DNA of 36,639 nucleotides from a virus. Position numbers and translations under genes: made by a program. The DNA is taken from positions 1 through 36,639 of the IMG/VR virus record IMGVR_UViG_3300034104_001995; one strand, written 5' to 3'. The first letter of the stretch is position 1; each line of letters starts with the position of its first letter. Under the pieces are notes generated by a model that did not search any database, had not been told where the DNA came from, and saw nothing but the letters and a program-made list of their open reading frames with translations. Positions 1-6,666 of the stretch are shown here, piece after piece.

Positions 1-52
1 GCAAGTTGTCATCCCTCAGTAGTTTTACTGCATCTTGCGCTTTGTTACTCAT
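1..52 (-). CDS. N-terminal fragment of the junction-spanning gene (duplicate copy)
   Basis: This is the first 17 codons of the small protein that is complete at 36361-36564, starting MSNKAQDAV at position 52. It appears cut off only because the contig was opened inside it. A good ribosome binding site (AAGGAG, 6 nt before the ATG) supports this start. It should not be counted as a separate gene. Confidence 0.85.
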   Translation of the reverse strand, partial: MSNKAQDAVKLLRDDNL

Positions 53-127
53 CTCTATCTCCTTCATCCTCGTAAGGATCTCGTGAATCTATTACTCTTG
101 CCATATAAAAAACTGTTACATAGCCGA
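1..127. repeat. Left copy of 127-bp terminal overlap
   Basis: Bases 1-127 are identical to bases 36513-36639. The length of exactly 127 equals a k-mer size commonly used by short-read assemblers, so this is most simply a circular-contig overlap rather than a biological terminal repeat. It means the window should be joined into a circle of about 36,512 bp. Confidence 0.95.
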
Positions 128-179
128 TAGCCAGCATAAGAAAACCGACCACCCCTATTGAAGTTATAATTTCTAGCAT
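45..179 (-). CDS. Small single-span membrane protein (44 aa)
   Basis: This short frame begins MLEIITSIGVVGFLML and continues as one hydrophobic helix (about residues 3-27), followed by an acidic, charged tail ending RDPYEDEGDRDE. That pattern suggests a type of membrane micropeptide with its tail in the cytoplasm. Its start sits directly after the TAA of the gene at 180-368, with an AAGGAAAG ribosome binding site. Its own stop overlaps the start of the next gene at position 52. No family is recognised; function is unknown. Part of it is duplicated in the right-hand contig overlap. Confidence 0.65.
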   Translation of the reverse strand: MLEIITSIGVVGFLMLAIGYVTVFYMARVIDSRDPYEDEGDRDE

Positions 180-368
180 TTACTTTCCTTCTACTTCCAG
201 CTTGTGTTCTTCACTTTCATAAAGGCGTAAAACATGAATACAAGGATCGCCTTCCTCAAATTCTTTCCACTCAGCTTCACTCATAGGCAATCCATCATGG
301 GTGTCGCAAACGCTTTCACTCACCCAATGATTATCTCTACCTATTTGTAGCCATTCACCAAAATCCAT
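180..368 (-). CDS. Conserved small actinophage-type protein (62 aa)
   Basis: The protein begins MDFGEWLQIGRDNHW and carries the string CDTHDGLPMSEAEW, then an acidic stretch and DPCIHVLRLYES. Small proteins with this FGEWL...THDG...CIH layout recur in phages of actinobacteria, by my recollection; none has a function I can name. Two cysteines and two histidines could bind a metal, but the spacing is not a classical zinc finger. The ATG overlaps the preceding stop as TAATG, which implies translational coupling. Confidence 0.7.
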   Translation of the reverse strand: MDFGEWLQIGRDNHWVSESVCDTHDGLPMSEAEWKEFEEGDPCIHVLRLYESEEHKLEVEGK

Positions 369-556
369 TAGTTCTCCTTTACATAAGTGTTACGGACTAG
401 CTCTATTACTTCTCGTTTATCTAACTGAATTGTCTGCCTGTCACCCATCCAGATAAAAGGCAAAGTTTCTAAGACTTTTACTATCGTGTGTTGCATAGAC
501 ATTTCCCCAGAGATTTTGGCTACATGCTCAAAGTTTTTGTTACACTTCTCGCACAT
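368..556 (-). CDS. Hypothetical protein with N-terminal CxxC (62 aa)
   Basis: The protein starts MCEKCNKNFEHVAK, so it has an N-terminal CxxC knuckle followed by a mostly hydrophilic body ending in a helix. The ATG lies within the end of the upstream gene (17-nt overlap) and is preceded by GGAAACCA, a plausible ribosome binding site. Its stop overlaps the next ATG as TAATG. I do not recognise the family; a single CxxC is not enough to claim zinc binding unless it dimerises. Confidence 0.6.
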   Translation of the reverse strand: MCEKCNKNFEHVAKISGEMSMQHTIVKVLETLPFIWMGDRQTIQLDKREVIELVRNTYVKEN

Positions 557-752
557 TGGTTTCCAAACCTGTCAGATAAATAACATTCTCCCCATTAGTG
601 TCAAAACCAACAAGTTTGTCAGTTGCAGCACAACGCCTAATAACGTTTAGCTCTAACAAAAGATTTATGATGCGCTCTTGCTCTTCACGCTTACCATTTT
701 GGTAGGCTCGCTCAATCCATTCATTTAGTTTTTCTGATTCTGTCCAAGACAT
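540..752 (-). CDS. Hypothetical small helical protein (70 aa)
   Basis: The protein MSWTESEKLNEWIERAYQ... has a charged amphipathic helical N-terminal half (KREEQERIINLLLEL) and a short beta-like C-terminal half ending with two LTGLETN-type turns. A purine-rich ribosome binding site (AAAGGGGGG) stands before the ATG. It overlaps both neighbours in the operon that starts at the promoter near 0.9 kb. No recognised family. Confidence 0.6.
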   Translation of the reverse strand: MSWTESEKLNEWIERAYQNGKREEQERIINLLLELNVIRRCAATDKLVGFDTNGENVIYLTGLETNVREV

Positions 753-867
753 TAGCGACCCCCCTTTTTAGATCTGGTTTGACGAAGAAACGCCAGCGAT
801 TCTGTAAGCGTAGATACTGTTGAAACAAGCGGCTACCGAGCTGGTAGTGACCTTTGTGTTTAGCCAT
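721..867 (-). CDS. First gene of the 0.9-kb operon: small basic protein (48 aa)
   Basis: The frame starts MAKHKGHYQLGSRLFQQY and ends VLDRIRKTK. It is strongly basic (many K, R and H) with a central helix, so it may bind nucleic acid. A strong AAGGAAGGG ribosome binding site is centred a few bases before the ATG, and a TTGACT/TAGATT promoter lies about 30-60 bp upstream. It overlaps the start of the next gene by 32 nt. It is a small early-type protein of unknown function. Confidence 0.6.
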   Translation of the reverse strand: MAKHKGHYQLGSRLFQQYLRLQNRWRFFVKPDLKRGVANVLDRIRKTK

Positions 868-895
868 GTTTCCCTTCCTTGTTGTCATACCCCTA

Positions 896-925
896 AATCT
901 AGTCCAACAAGAAGTCCAAAGTCAA
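896..925 (-). promoter_or_regulatory. Sigma-70-like promoter, leftward
   Basis: On the minus strand there is a -35 box TTGACT (920-925) and a -10 box TAGATT (896-901), with an 18-bp spacer. It sits in the gap upstream of the gene at 721-867, giving a short leader with a strong ribosome binding site. It is expected to drive the chain of small genes that crosses the contig junction. Confidence 0.6.
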
Positions 926-944
926 TAGCGAAACGCCAGAAAAA

Positions 945-1334
945 CTAATCTTTTATTTGACCGATCGTAATGTAAACGCCAGTCCAACCATCAACCGAAT
1001 AACGTTTATAAGCATGGAGATCAACGATCCTTGCATCATCTGCAATCGCCCCACCCTGGGTCAAACCATCCCCAACCGCTCGCACCAGTTTATCCACGTC
1101 AGGCATCACAGTCGGATAGTCCCTAGAAATGGAAGAAGGCTTCGGAAGATAAAACCAAAGTTCAACTTCCAAAGCCCCATCCATAGGTTCATCAAAAAGA
1201 GATTTACATTCAGTTTCAATAGCTTTACGCCAAGCAGGGAGATACTTGCTGGCTTCAATCATCCGACCATTACCGACATGACGTTTAGAGCCTTGCGGTG
1301 CTGGCAGACCTTCTACCGAAAACTTACTTATCAT
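945..1334 (-). CDS. rusA: RusA-family Holliday junction resolvase
   Basis: This 129-residue protein has the RusA signature: the N-terminal VEGLPAPQGSKRH strand-loop, then PDVDKL at about residues 78-83 and ADDARI at about 98-103. The three conserved metal-binding aspartates of the family fit D79, D81 and D99/D100. RusA dimers cut branched DNA, so its role would be resolving recombination intermediates before packaging. The start MISKFSVEG was chosen because it overlaps the stop of the small membrane ORF upstream (ATGATAAGTAA), although the ribosome binding site is weak. It follows SSB-like, initiator and ERF genes, consistent with a recombination-replication operon. Confidence 0.88.
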   Translation of the reverse strand: MISKFSVEGLPAPQGSKRHVGNGRMIEASKYLPAWRKAIETECKSLFDEPMDGALEVELWFYLPKPSSISRDYPTVMPDVDKLVRAVGDGLTQGGAIADDARIVDLHAYKRYSVDGWTGVYITIGQIKD

Positions 1335-1482
1335 ACTTTCTATAATAAGCGACACACAGAACCAGAAACCACCATGAAGCAAAAGTGAAAAGGATCAATT
1401 TTTCTTCTAGCGTGTCAGCATCAAAACCTAGATACATAAACATCACTACCGTTGCAAAAGTAGTGAAATAAACTAGCTTCAA
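1324..1482 (-). CDS. Small two-span membrane protein (about 53 aa, TTG start)
   Basis: An open frame overlaps both the SSB-like gene and rusA. Read from a TTG that overlaps the upstream TGA (TTGA), it gives MKLVYFTTFATVVMFMYLGF, a short charged turn (DTLEEK), then LILFTFASWWFLVLC and a basic end YYRKYDK. Two hydrophobic spans with a positively charged C-terminus are hard to explain by chance. The start is uncertain; an internal ATG at the 14th codon is possible but would remove most of the first helix. The overlapping layout suggests coupled translation. Confidence 0.5.
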   Translation of the reverse strand: MKLVYFTTFATVVMFMYLGFDADTLEEKLILFTFASWWFLVLCVAYYRKYDK

Positions 1483-1796
1483 AAAGTGTCCCAGCTAGTT
1501 GGAGTCGCAGCAGGAGCAGAAGGCAAAGAAGCAGCCACCTTGACTTCCTTAGCGTTTATGCTCAACTGAGCGTAAGTAACTTTCTGACCCTGCTGATCTG
1601 TGTACTCGTTTACGTTCGCTGAAGCGTTACCAACAACATCAACAACCTGGTTAGGTTGCACAGGCTCAGTTGACCAAATCTTGAAAGTCTGCTTACCCTC
1701 AGAGCCATCAGCTTTCTTGAAAGTGTCTACGGCAATAAAAAACTTACCGAAGGTCTTAGTTACTACAAGGTTTGTTGCTTTAATTGTGTTAGGCAC
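1479..1796 (-). CDS. Putative single-stranded DNA-binding protein (OB-fold-like)
   Basis: This 105-residue protein has a beta-rich first 75 residues (ATNLVVTKTFGKFFIAVDTFKK and later QVVDVVGNASANVNEY), then a flexible Ala/Pro/Ser stretch, and ends SWDTF. An OB-like body, a disordered linker and a short acidic-aromatic tip is the layout of bacterial SSB, whose tip recruits partners. The start is GTG, with AAAGGG 6 nt upstream. It lies between initiator and rusA, as expected for a replication-recombination protein. Assignment rests on architecture, not on a confident motif. Confidence 0.55.
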   Translation of the reverse strand: MPNTIKATNLVVTKTFGKFFIAVDTFKKADGSEGKQTFKIWSTEPVQPNQVVDVVGNASANVNEYTDQQGQKVTYAQLSINAKEVKVAASLPSAPAATPTSWDTF

Positions 1797-1799
1797 AAT

Positions 1800-2069
1800 T
1801 TACCCTTTCTCTACATGTTTAGGATTTACACAATCTTTGTGATTGCATATTCTTTTGCCTGGTAACACTTCAACCCCACCAGCCATAGGGGTTATCCCAT
1901 CCTCAGCAAAATCGCCTGAGTGCGGAACACATTTGAGATTACCGTACTGAACCACTTTAGCTGGCGTAGCACGACAAGAAACACACAACAAATCTTTGCG
2001 ATCTCTTTTCTCAGGAGCAACGACCCACGCATAACCACAACGGTTACAGAGAATCTTGTTGTCATCCAC
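1800..2069 (-). CDS. Zinc-binding protein with HNH-like C-terminus (89 aa)
   Basis: The protein has a CxxC pair near residue 8 (CNRCGYAW), a second CxxC near 29 (CVSC), a KCVPHSGDF motif, and ends with CNHKDCVNPKHVEKG. The C..NP.H ending matches the tail of a group of HNH nucleases (CvNPeHL), but the central catalytic part seems abbreviated, so nuclease activity is uncertain. It is more safely a zinc-stabilised DNA-binding protein. The start is probably GTG just after the initiator stop; no clear ribosome binding site is visible, suggesting coupling. Confidence 0.65.
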   Translation of the reverse strand: MDDNKILCNRCGYAWVVAPEKRDRKDLLCVSCRATPAKVVQYGNLKCVPHSGDFAEDGITPMAGGVEVLPGKRICNHKDCVNPKHVEKG

Positions 2070-2082
2070 AAATTAAGTTTAG

Positions 2083-2901
2083 TCATTCATTGCCCTTTTG
2101 CAACCCAAAACCACACTTGCGGCAGTTCCAAACAATGTTGCCATGCTCACAACTCTTAGGTGGCTCTGAACTGACCTTCTGTTCATGCTCCAAGGCTTCC
2201 AACTTGCGTAAACGCTCTAGCTCCTTCAAACGCTCCTGACGGGCTTTCTCAGCCATCCTCGCCTCGTTTTGCAGTTCTTCCTTAGTTTTCTGTCTTTCAG
2301 GCAACGGAGCATCACCCCAACGATCACCATTCAACCAAGTGGTCGGGTAAGGAATAAACTCCAGCGGTGGAAGGTTAACATCATTGGCGTAACGAATAGC
2401 ACCAGCAAGGATGTCATCAAAGCTTGCTCTGCCCAACGCAGACTCAAACGCTTTACAGGCAGCACGTTTAGAAACCTTGCGTGGATAAACTCTCCAGAAA
2501 TCTTCAAAATGAGCATATAGGTTAATATATGTTTCTTTTAAAGGTTTGTGTGCCAGATCTGTCACCCCTGACTTACCCAGTCTGTCACCCCTGCTTACCT
2601 GATCTGTCACCCCTGCTGTCCAGTTTGTCACCCCTGGTAGAAGAATCCAATACTTGTTTGTCTTGTATTGACCACCCGAATCAGAGCCATTCACTTCAAC
2701 GCTAATCTCACCGATCTCTTGAAGATACTGCAAGTCCCGTTTGATAGATCTTTCGGATGCGTTGGCGTACCGAGCTAGGGTTGCGATTGACGGCCATGCA
2801 CCGTTATCGCCATGATGGTTCGCAATGCCTATCAAAACGAGTTTGGCTCGCCCATCAGCACGACTATTATTCAAAACAGCCGCTATCATCTCCACACTCA
2901 T
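2083..2901 (-). CDS. Replication initiator with winged-helix N-terminus (lambda O-like layout)
   Basis: The 272-residue protein starts MSVEMIAAVLNNS. Residues about 10-80 form a winged-helix/HTH domain (WPSIATLARYANASERSIKRDL), as in phage replisome organisers. A linker (about 88-115) is encoded by four iterons. A central segment FEDFWRVYPRKVSKRAACKAF, typical of phage replication proteins that contact the host helicase loader, is followed by a charged coiled coil (about 195-235) and a Cys/His tail (CEHGNIVWNCRKCGFG). ATG at 2901 was chosen over the TTG one codon earlier because of an AGGGGG site. The role inferred is to bind the in-gene iterons and recruit host replication proteins. Confidence 0.75.
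   Translation of the reverse strand: MSVEMIAAVLNNSRADGRAKLVLIGIANHHGDNGAWPSIATLARYANASERSIKRDLQYLQEIGEISVEVNGSDSGGQYKTNKYWILLPGVTNWTAGVTDQVSRGDRLGKSGVTDLAHKPLKETYINLYAHFEDFWRVYPRKVSKRAACKAFESALGRASFDDILAGAIRYANDVNLPPLEFIPYPTTWLNGDRWGDAPLPERQKTKEELQNEARMAEKARQERLKELERLRKLEALEHEQKVSSEPPKSCEHGNIVWNCRKCGFGLQKGNE
2501..2550. other. AT-rich stretch beside the iterons (possible DNA unwinding element)
   Basis: This stretch inside the initiator gene is visibly richer in A and T than its surroundings, including TTAATATATG and CTTTTAAAGG. It directly abuts the iteron array. In lambda ori an AT-rich region lies next to the O-binding iterons and melts first; the same role is proposed here by analogy. Confidence 0.5.
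2555..2640. repeat. Four iterons (replication origin candidate)
   Basis: The 10-mer GTCACCCCTG occurs at 2561, 2584, 2606 and 2627, a spacing of 23, 22 and 21 bp, or about two helical turns. Three of the four are preceded by TCT and the fourth by TTT. They encode the repeated GVT (GVTNWTAGVTDQ...SGVTDL) in the initiator linker. The position within the initiator gene, between the DNA-binding domain and the C-terminal half, mirrors lambda ori in O. Confidence 0.75.
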
Positions 2902-2955
2902 CAAAAGCCCCCTACGAGGCGTTTAAAGGCGTTTTTGCGTAGGAATTTCATGTGT

Positions 2956-3240
2956 CTATTCTTCGCTCTCCATAAGTGCCTGAATAACCTTGTCAGCCAT
3001 CACAGCGACTTCATCCCTAGCACCACCAGCAAACCGACCAGCATTGAAGAACAACTTATCTCGCTGCTCACGCATAGCTTCAAGCTCTTCACCCTTTTGG
3101 CGTAACTGCCTTTTACCCTGCGCATAACGGATGTGATTCAACTCTTCATCAGTCAAAGGTCTATCAGCGTGTGTCACGTCAGTACGCTCCTTCTCCAAAG
3201 CTTCAGCTAAAGCAATCCATTCATCAGATCCATAATCCAT
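2956..3240 (-). CDS. Hypothetical charged helical protein (94 aa)
   Basis: The protein MDYGSDEWIALAEALEKER... is highly charged and helical; residues about 38-62 (AQGKRQLRQKGEELEAMREQ) look like a coiled coil. A GAAAGGGA ribosome binding site precedes the ATG. It lies just upstream of the initiator, separated by 54 bp that hold the initiator leader. No family is recognised; the position suggests a replication accessory role, which is only inference. Confidence 0.6.
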   Translation of the reverse strand: MDYGSDEWIALAEALEKERTDVTHADRPLTDEELNHIRYAQGKRQLRQKGEELEAMREQRDKLFFNAGRFAGGARDEVAVMADKVIQALMESEE

Positions 3241-3252
3241 TTTGTATCCCTT

Positions 3253-3594
3253 TCAATCTAAAGTAAGTCGGTACGGTGTCTTATTCCAGTCATTATCAAC
3301 CAAAAACCAGTCACCTTTATAAAAGTCGTAAATCGGTGTCGCTTCAGGAAACTTGTATCGCTCCAACTTCCAGCCATACACCAGAGCCTTCTCACGAAAC
3401 TCTGCATTAGATTCCATCAACAAATTAGATTCACTACACATAGCAACCAGGTTAGATGGGATGTCCAATAACTTAGACCCACCCATCCCCCGATTGATTC
3501 TGTGCTGTGGCACGAGAGTATCATCTATCCGCCCACAATGCCAACAACACACATCACGTTCAAGCACTTTCGCCCAAACAGTTTTACTAACCAT
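3253..3594 (-). CDS. HNH endonuclease-like protein
   Basis: The 113-residue protein carries CCWHCGRID near residue 16, then PQHRINRGMGG near 48 and SNLVAMCSESN near 67. A CxxC pair, an xxHR..RGMGG element and an N...C segment form the beta-beta-alpha metal fold of HNH nucleases; the paired second zinc cysteines are only partly visible. A long C-terminal tail follows. Start and upstream stop overlap by 8 nt. Possible roles are host DNA cleavage or recombination; a solitary HNH of this kind could also be a homing-type nuclease. Confidence 0.7.
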   Translation of the reverse strand: MVSKTVWAKVLERDVCCWHCGRIDDTLVPQHRINRGMGGSKLLDIPSNLVAMCSESNLLMESNAEFREKALVYGWKLERYKFPEATPIYDFYKGDWFLVDNDWNKTPYRLTLD

Positions 3595-3925
3595 GACGGA
3601 AAGTTAGCTCCACCTGTTTAGCAATAACAGCAGTCAAAGTACCTGCATCCGAGATCTGCTTTATCTTAGCCTTGACACGATTCAACTCAACTTTCGCCAT
3701 GTCATGCTCAAACTTCAACTCAGCAGTTTTTAGCCGAGCAACAGCAGTACGATCCGCCACAGTTCCCTGAGCTTCAAGAAACGCAGACTGGTAAGCCTTC
3801 TCGTAAGCCAAATCCTTATCGGCAACCTTGAACTCGGCATCATACAAAGCATTAATACCCTTCTCACCAGTCTGAATCAACTCATTCAGTTTGGCGATAA
3901 CTTGGTCAGGACTAACTATTTCCAA
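3587..3925 (-). CDS. Hypothetical coiled-coil protein next to ERF (112 aa)
   Basis: From a TTG at 3925 the protein reads MEIVSPDQVIAKLNELIQTG and then a long charged helix rich in A, E, K and Q (about residues 28-95). The frame overlaps the ERF gene end by 14 nt and the HNH gene start by 8 nt. GGGGTAAG upstream is a usable ribosome binding site; the longer frame upstream lacks one. Small helical partners adjacent to ERF genes are common, but no function is known to me. Confidence 0.6.
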   Translation of the reverse strand: MEIVSPDQVIAKLNELIQTGEKGINALYDAEFKVADKDLAYEKAYQSAFLEAQGTVADRTAVARLKTAELKFEHDMAKVELNRVKAKIKQISDAGTLTAVIAKQVELTFRHG

Positions 3926-4493
3926 GAGTCTTACCCCAATCCTGGATCTTCGCCAACTTATCGGCACTCAAACCTGCTTCTTGCGCCTTCACAAAAGTTG
4001 CTCGCAAGCCTTCAATGTCACGATTGTAATACTGCTCACCAGCAAGAATGTAAAGCTTGTCATGGTCAGCCTTAGCACCTAACTCATAACTAAAAGAATC
4101 AGGGTCAGGCTCATCAGTAGGTAGGCACAACAACTGCAACAAGAAAGTCCTGTAAGCAACGCTCATAGCCTTAGCAGTAGCCTTATCGCCAGAATCCATA
4201 GCTTCAGCAGCAACAGTCCCAGTAATCGGATCACCCTCACTACCAAAAACCGAATAAGTGACCTGCAAGCGACAAATGTTCAACGAACCACCACTCTTAG
4301 TAGTTGCAACCGAAGTAGAAACATCAGTCACACTCGGAGTAATGAACCCACCATGCTTACGCAAAGCAGGGCCAACAACATTCATCACAGCATCAATGCC
4401 ACGAAAATTAAATCCCTGCGAAGTGTTCTTATCCTTCTTCGCCAGACCCTGGACTTCCTTCATAACCTCAACAACAAGTTCCCTAGCTTGCAT
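3912..4493 (-). CDS. erf: ERF-family single-strand annealing protein
   Basis: The 193-residue protein shows the ERF pattern: an N-terminal helix, then KNTSQGFNFRGIDAVMN at about residues 22-38, GPALRKHGGFITP, and the later ATAKAMSVAYRTFLLQ helix followed by LCLPTDEPDPD. ERF proteins form rings that anneal homologous single strands and support phage recombination or genome circularisation. The ATG at 4493 is in a TAATG overlap and has GGAG six bases upstream; the longer TTG frame is not needed. With the adjacent YqaJ exonuclease it forms a two-component recombination pair. Confidence 0.88.
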   Translation of the reverse strand: MQARELVVEVMKEVQGLAKKDKNTSQGFNFRGIDAVMNVVGPALRKHGGFITPSVTDVSTSVATTKSGGSLNICRLQVTYSVFGSEGDPITGTVAAEAMDSGDKATAKAMSVAYRTFLLQLLCLPTDEPDPDSFSYELGAKADHDKLYILAGEQYYNRDIEGLRATFVKAQEAGLSADKLAKIQDWGKTLGNS

Positions 4494-4696
4494 TACGCAC
4501 TCCAAGTAACAGTCATGTTCTTTTCAAGCCAAATCCATTGACCTAACCCATAAATGCTCAAACCAACCTGTTCGCTTGGAAGAACCTGAATACCAGACAA
4601 AACACCTGAAACAGAAGCAGATTTCTTGTCTGGATTATTGATTACGATAGCGACCTTATCGCCAACTTTGATACCTTGAATGTCTGTGATCTTCAT
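4493..4696 (-). CDS. Hypothetical beta-rich small protein (67 aa)
   Basis: The protein MKITDIQGIKVGDKVAIVIN is followed by alternating hydrophobic strands and ends with WIWLEKNMTVTWSA. The pattern suggests a small SH3- or OB-like beta barrel. It is coupled by TAATG to ERF on one side and by overlap to the exonuclease on the other, so it is probably co-translated with the recombination pair. Function unknown. Confidence 0.6.
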   Translation of the reverse strand: MKITDIQGIKVGDKVAIVINNPDKKSASVSGVLSGIQVLPSEQVGLSIYGLGQWIWLEKNMTVTWSA

Positions 4697-5565
4697 TAGA
4701 TCCCTTTCTTACTGATAGTTAGATACGGAGTCCCACCGTTACGAGCAGATCTAGTAACAACAGTTTTGCCGTCAACCTGACCATACTTTGCTTTGTCCAT
4801 AAAATCAAGAACAATGCTCTTAATTTCATTCAACTTTTCTGTGGCAGCATCCAGCTCTGCTTGCTTCTCCAGCAACTGCGAACCGAACACGCCCAATTCA
4901 ACCTGAGTTTCCTCAATGTCAGGGTGCATCACACGAACAGTCTGGAACGTACTTTCAGAACCATCCCAATCAGGAGCAACATTTGCAGCCAAATGCGCCC
5001 AAAACTCTTCAACACGAGCAACCATAGACTCAGCCCACTCAGCATCATAATCAAGGTGGAAAGTTTCCAACTGATTACCCTGGAACAACACAACAACCTT
5101 GCACCACTTCAAACCAAGCAAGTGCATGTACCACATACATTGAGCCTGATAGTGCGCTGGAACAGTATCAAAACGGTAGCCAGCAGTCTTAATCTCCAGC
5201 AAACCAAACTCACCATCAAGCTCTAAAATGCCGTCAGGGTTAGCGTGTTTCCAGCCATCAGCCCAAGTGCCAGTTTCAAACATCTTGTATTCAGGGTTAC
5301 GCAAACCCCACTCGCTGAAGATCAGCGGTTCAACAATAGTTCCCCAACGCATCTTCTCATTCTGCTCAAAACTATCTTCAATCTTGTTAGACAGTTTCGC
5401 CCACAAAGTATAGGCAGACTCCCAAGGGTTCAACCCCAAAATAGTGCCTACCTGCGAACCACCAATACCACCAGCACGAAGCTCATGCCACTCAGGACTC
5501 TGATTGTCAAAGTCCCCAACCAATACAGCATTACCAAACAGTTTGTGATCTAATTTATTAGTCAT
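4696..5565 (-). CDS. YqaJ-type recombinase exonuclease
   Basis: This 289-residue protein has the YqaJ/lambda-exonuclease fold signature: SPEWHELRAGGIGGSQVGTI near residues 23-42, ILGLNPWESAYTLW, the glutamate region WGTIVEPL, and the catalytic core NPDGILELDGEFGLLEIKTA near 131-150, matching the PD-(D/E)xK nuclease motif. It would resect double-stranded ends to feed ERF. The ATG at 5565 was chosen over the longer upstream frame because it has AGGAAAAGGG just before it and because upstream DNA is the divergent region with whiB. It is the first gene of the recombination-replication operon. Confidence 0.88.
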   Translation of the reverse strand: MTNKLDHKLFGNAVLVGDFDNQSPEWHELRAGGIGGSQVGTILGLNPWESAYTLWAKLSNKIEDSFEQNEKMRWGTIVEPLIFSEWGLRNPEYKMFETGTWADGWKHANPDGILELDGEFGLLEIKTAGYRFDTVPAHYQAQCMWYMHLLGLKWCKVVVLFQGNQLETFHLDYDAEWAESMVARVEEFWAHLAANVAPDWDGSESTFQTVRVMHPDIEETQVELGVFGSQLLEKQAELDAATEKLNEIKSIVLDFMDKAKYGQVDGKTVVTRSARNGGTPYLTISKKGI

Positions 5566-5615
5566 AACCCTTTTCCTGATTTTACTTCTGACCGAATTGT
5601 CAGTAATGTAAGTGT
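5566..5615. promoter_or_regulatory. Divergent intergenic region (whiB right, exonuclease operon left)
   Basis: The only divergent gap in the genome is 50 bp long. Rightward, TAATGT at 5604-5609 could be a -10 box placed so that transcription starts at or next to the whiB ATG (leaderless mRNA, frequent in actinobacteria). Leftward, TAAAAT (5579-5584) is a possible -10. The pair TGTCA (5599-5603) and TGACA (5617-5621) forms an interrupted inverted repeat around the whiB start that could be an operator. No strong -35 is visible for either side. Confidence 0.4.
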
Positions 5616-5921
5616 ATGACAAACCACCGACATTCCATACCAATTTCAAGAAAACTTTTTTCTTTTTTAGAGCTACAAGAAAAAGTCGGTGAACTACCCT
5701 GCCAAAACTTTCCCGAAGCTTTCTACCCAGACATAGGCAGCACAGGACACCAAGACACGCTGTACGCTAAAAAACTATGCTCAATGTGTCCAATAATGGA
5801 AGAGTGCCGAACATACGCTATCGAAGCGAAAGAACCACTAGGGATCTGGGGTGGGCTAACAGCAGGAGAAAGAAGAACTTGGCGTTCTATTTCTTCTCGT
5901 TTTCCTTCACCTTCTGAATAG
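5616..5921 (+). CDS. whiB: WhiB-family iron-sulfur transcriptional regulator
   Basis: This 101-residue protein holds the WhiB hallmarks: four cysteines at 29, 55, 58 and 64 (LPC, then KLCSMCPIMEEC), which bind a [4Fe-4S] cluster, followed by GIWGG at 76-80 and a basic C-terminal segment GERRTW. WhiB proteins bind the main sigma factor and are confined to actinobacteria and their phages, making this the best host marker in the window. It is the only plus-strand gene. No good ribosome binding site precedes the ATG, consistent with leaderless expression. Its 3' end overlaps the convergent membrane gene by 35 bp. Confidence 0.93.
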   Translation: MTNHRHSIPISRKLFSFLELQEKVGELPCQNFPEAFYPDIGSTGHQDTLYAKKLCSMCPIMEECRTYAIEAKEPLGIWGGLTAGERRTWRSISSRFPSPSE

Positions 5922-6177
5922 CATCATTAGAAGCCTTAGCGACATCATCCTTAGTTACACGACCAGTAGTAGCAATCGCATAACCGATAGCCCCAATCAC
6001 ACCGATCATCAGCGTACCCCAAGCAATAATCACACCATCTAGCCAGTTGCCTGTCAGAGCTGCACCTACACCAGCAGAGCCACCAAGGATAAAAAGAAAA
6101 ATACCAAAGCCACGCCACGCCAGAAACGCCAAAACATCTGTAATCTCTTTTACTCTTGAACCGATCTTGTTTTTCAT
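5887..6177 (-). CDS. Holin-like membrane protein (96 aa)
   Basis: After a short amphipathic N-terminus (MKNKIGSRVKEITDV), two hydrophobic spans follow at about residues 15-42 and 46-72, then a charged C-terminal tail (KASNDAIQKVKENEKK). That topology and the position right behind the M23 endolysin suggest a holin that releases or triggers the endolysin. AAGGAAAG precedes the ATG. An alternative is that this is a general membrane protein and the 6667-6915 product is the holin. Confidence 0.65.
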   Translation of the reverse strand: MKNKIGSRVKEITDVLAFLAWRGFGIFLFILGGSAGVGAALTGNWLDGVIIAWGTLMIGVIGAIGYAIATTGRVTKDDVAKASNDAIQKVKENEKK

Positions 6178-6185
6178 GGCTTTCC

Positions 6186-6659
6186 TTAGACGAAACTTAG
6201 TGGGTTTAGTAAATCTTTGTACGGTGCTAGATGCACGTCAGGGTTGCCCCAAGACTTGTTAGCTTTACCGATAGTTTGGTGTAGATGCGCCCCTGTACTT
6301 GCGCTACCGCTAGGAGTGTTCTTGCCACCACCAACCTTGCCTACAATCGTTACGCCAGCGACAACCTTGTCACCCTTCTTCAGCTCTGACTGCTTTGCAA
6401 GGTGAGCATCCTGAATAAAGACATTGTGTGTCTTACCTGCTTTGTCTGTAAGAATCGCAGAATAAGTCACATACCAACCCAACACGTCAGACCAAGCACT
6501 AGCAAAAACTGTGCCAGAACCACTAGCCTTAATCGGACTTAGCTCTTTCGGTGACCAGTCCTGACCTCTATGCGGTCTACCATTACGGTAGGGTGCAAGA
6601 TTACCGAACTCATCATTACGAGTTTTTGCAGGGAACGGTTCAACATAACCAGTAGACAT
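6186..6659 (-). CDS. M23-family peptidoglycan endopeptidase (endolysin)
   Basis: The 157-residue protein contains the LytM/M23 zinc site: HRGQDW near residues 32-37 (H...D) and HLHQ near 126-129 (HxH), with the typical glycine-rich KVGGGKNTPSGSASTGAHL before it. M23 enzymes cleave peptide cross-links in peptidoglycan. There is no signal peptide, so release would need a holin; the membrane proteins on both sides fit. The LytM core occupies nearly the entire protein, with no separate cell-wall-binding domain. Confidence 0.9.
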   Translation of the reverse strand: MSTGYVEPFPAKTRNDEFGNLAPYRNGRPHRGQDWSPKELSPIKASGSGTVFASAWSDVLGWYVTYSAILTDKAGKTHNVFIQDAHLAKQSELKKGDKVVAGVTIVGKVGGGKNTPSGSASTGAHLHQTIGKANKSWGNPDVHLAPYKDLLNPLSFV

Positions 6660-6666
6660 TATTTTC

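Noticed and set aside
1892-2086. Alternative frame starting ATGACTAA at the initiator stop
   Set aside because: It overlaps the zinc-binding frame 1800-2069, whose Cys/His pattern is clearly the selected one.
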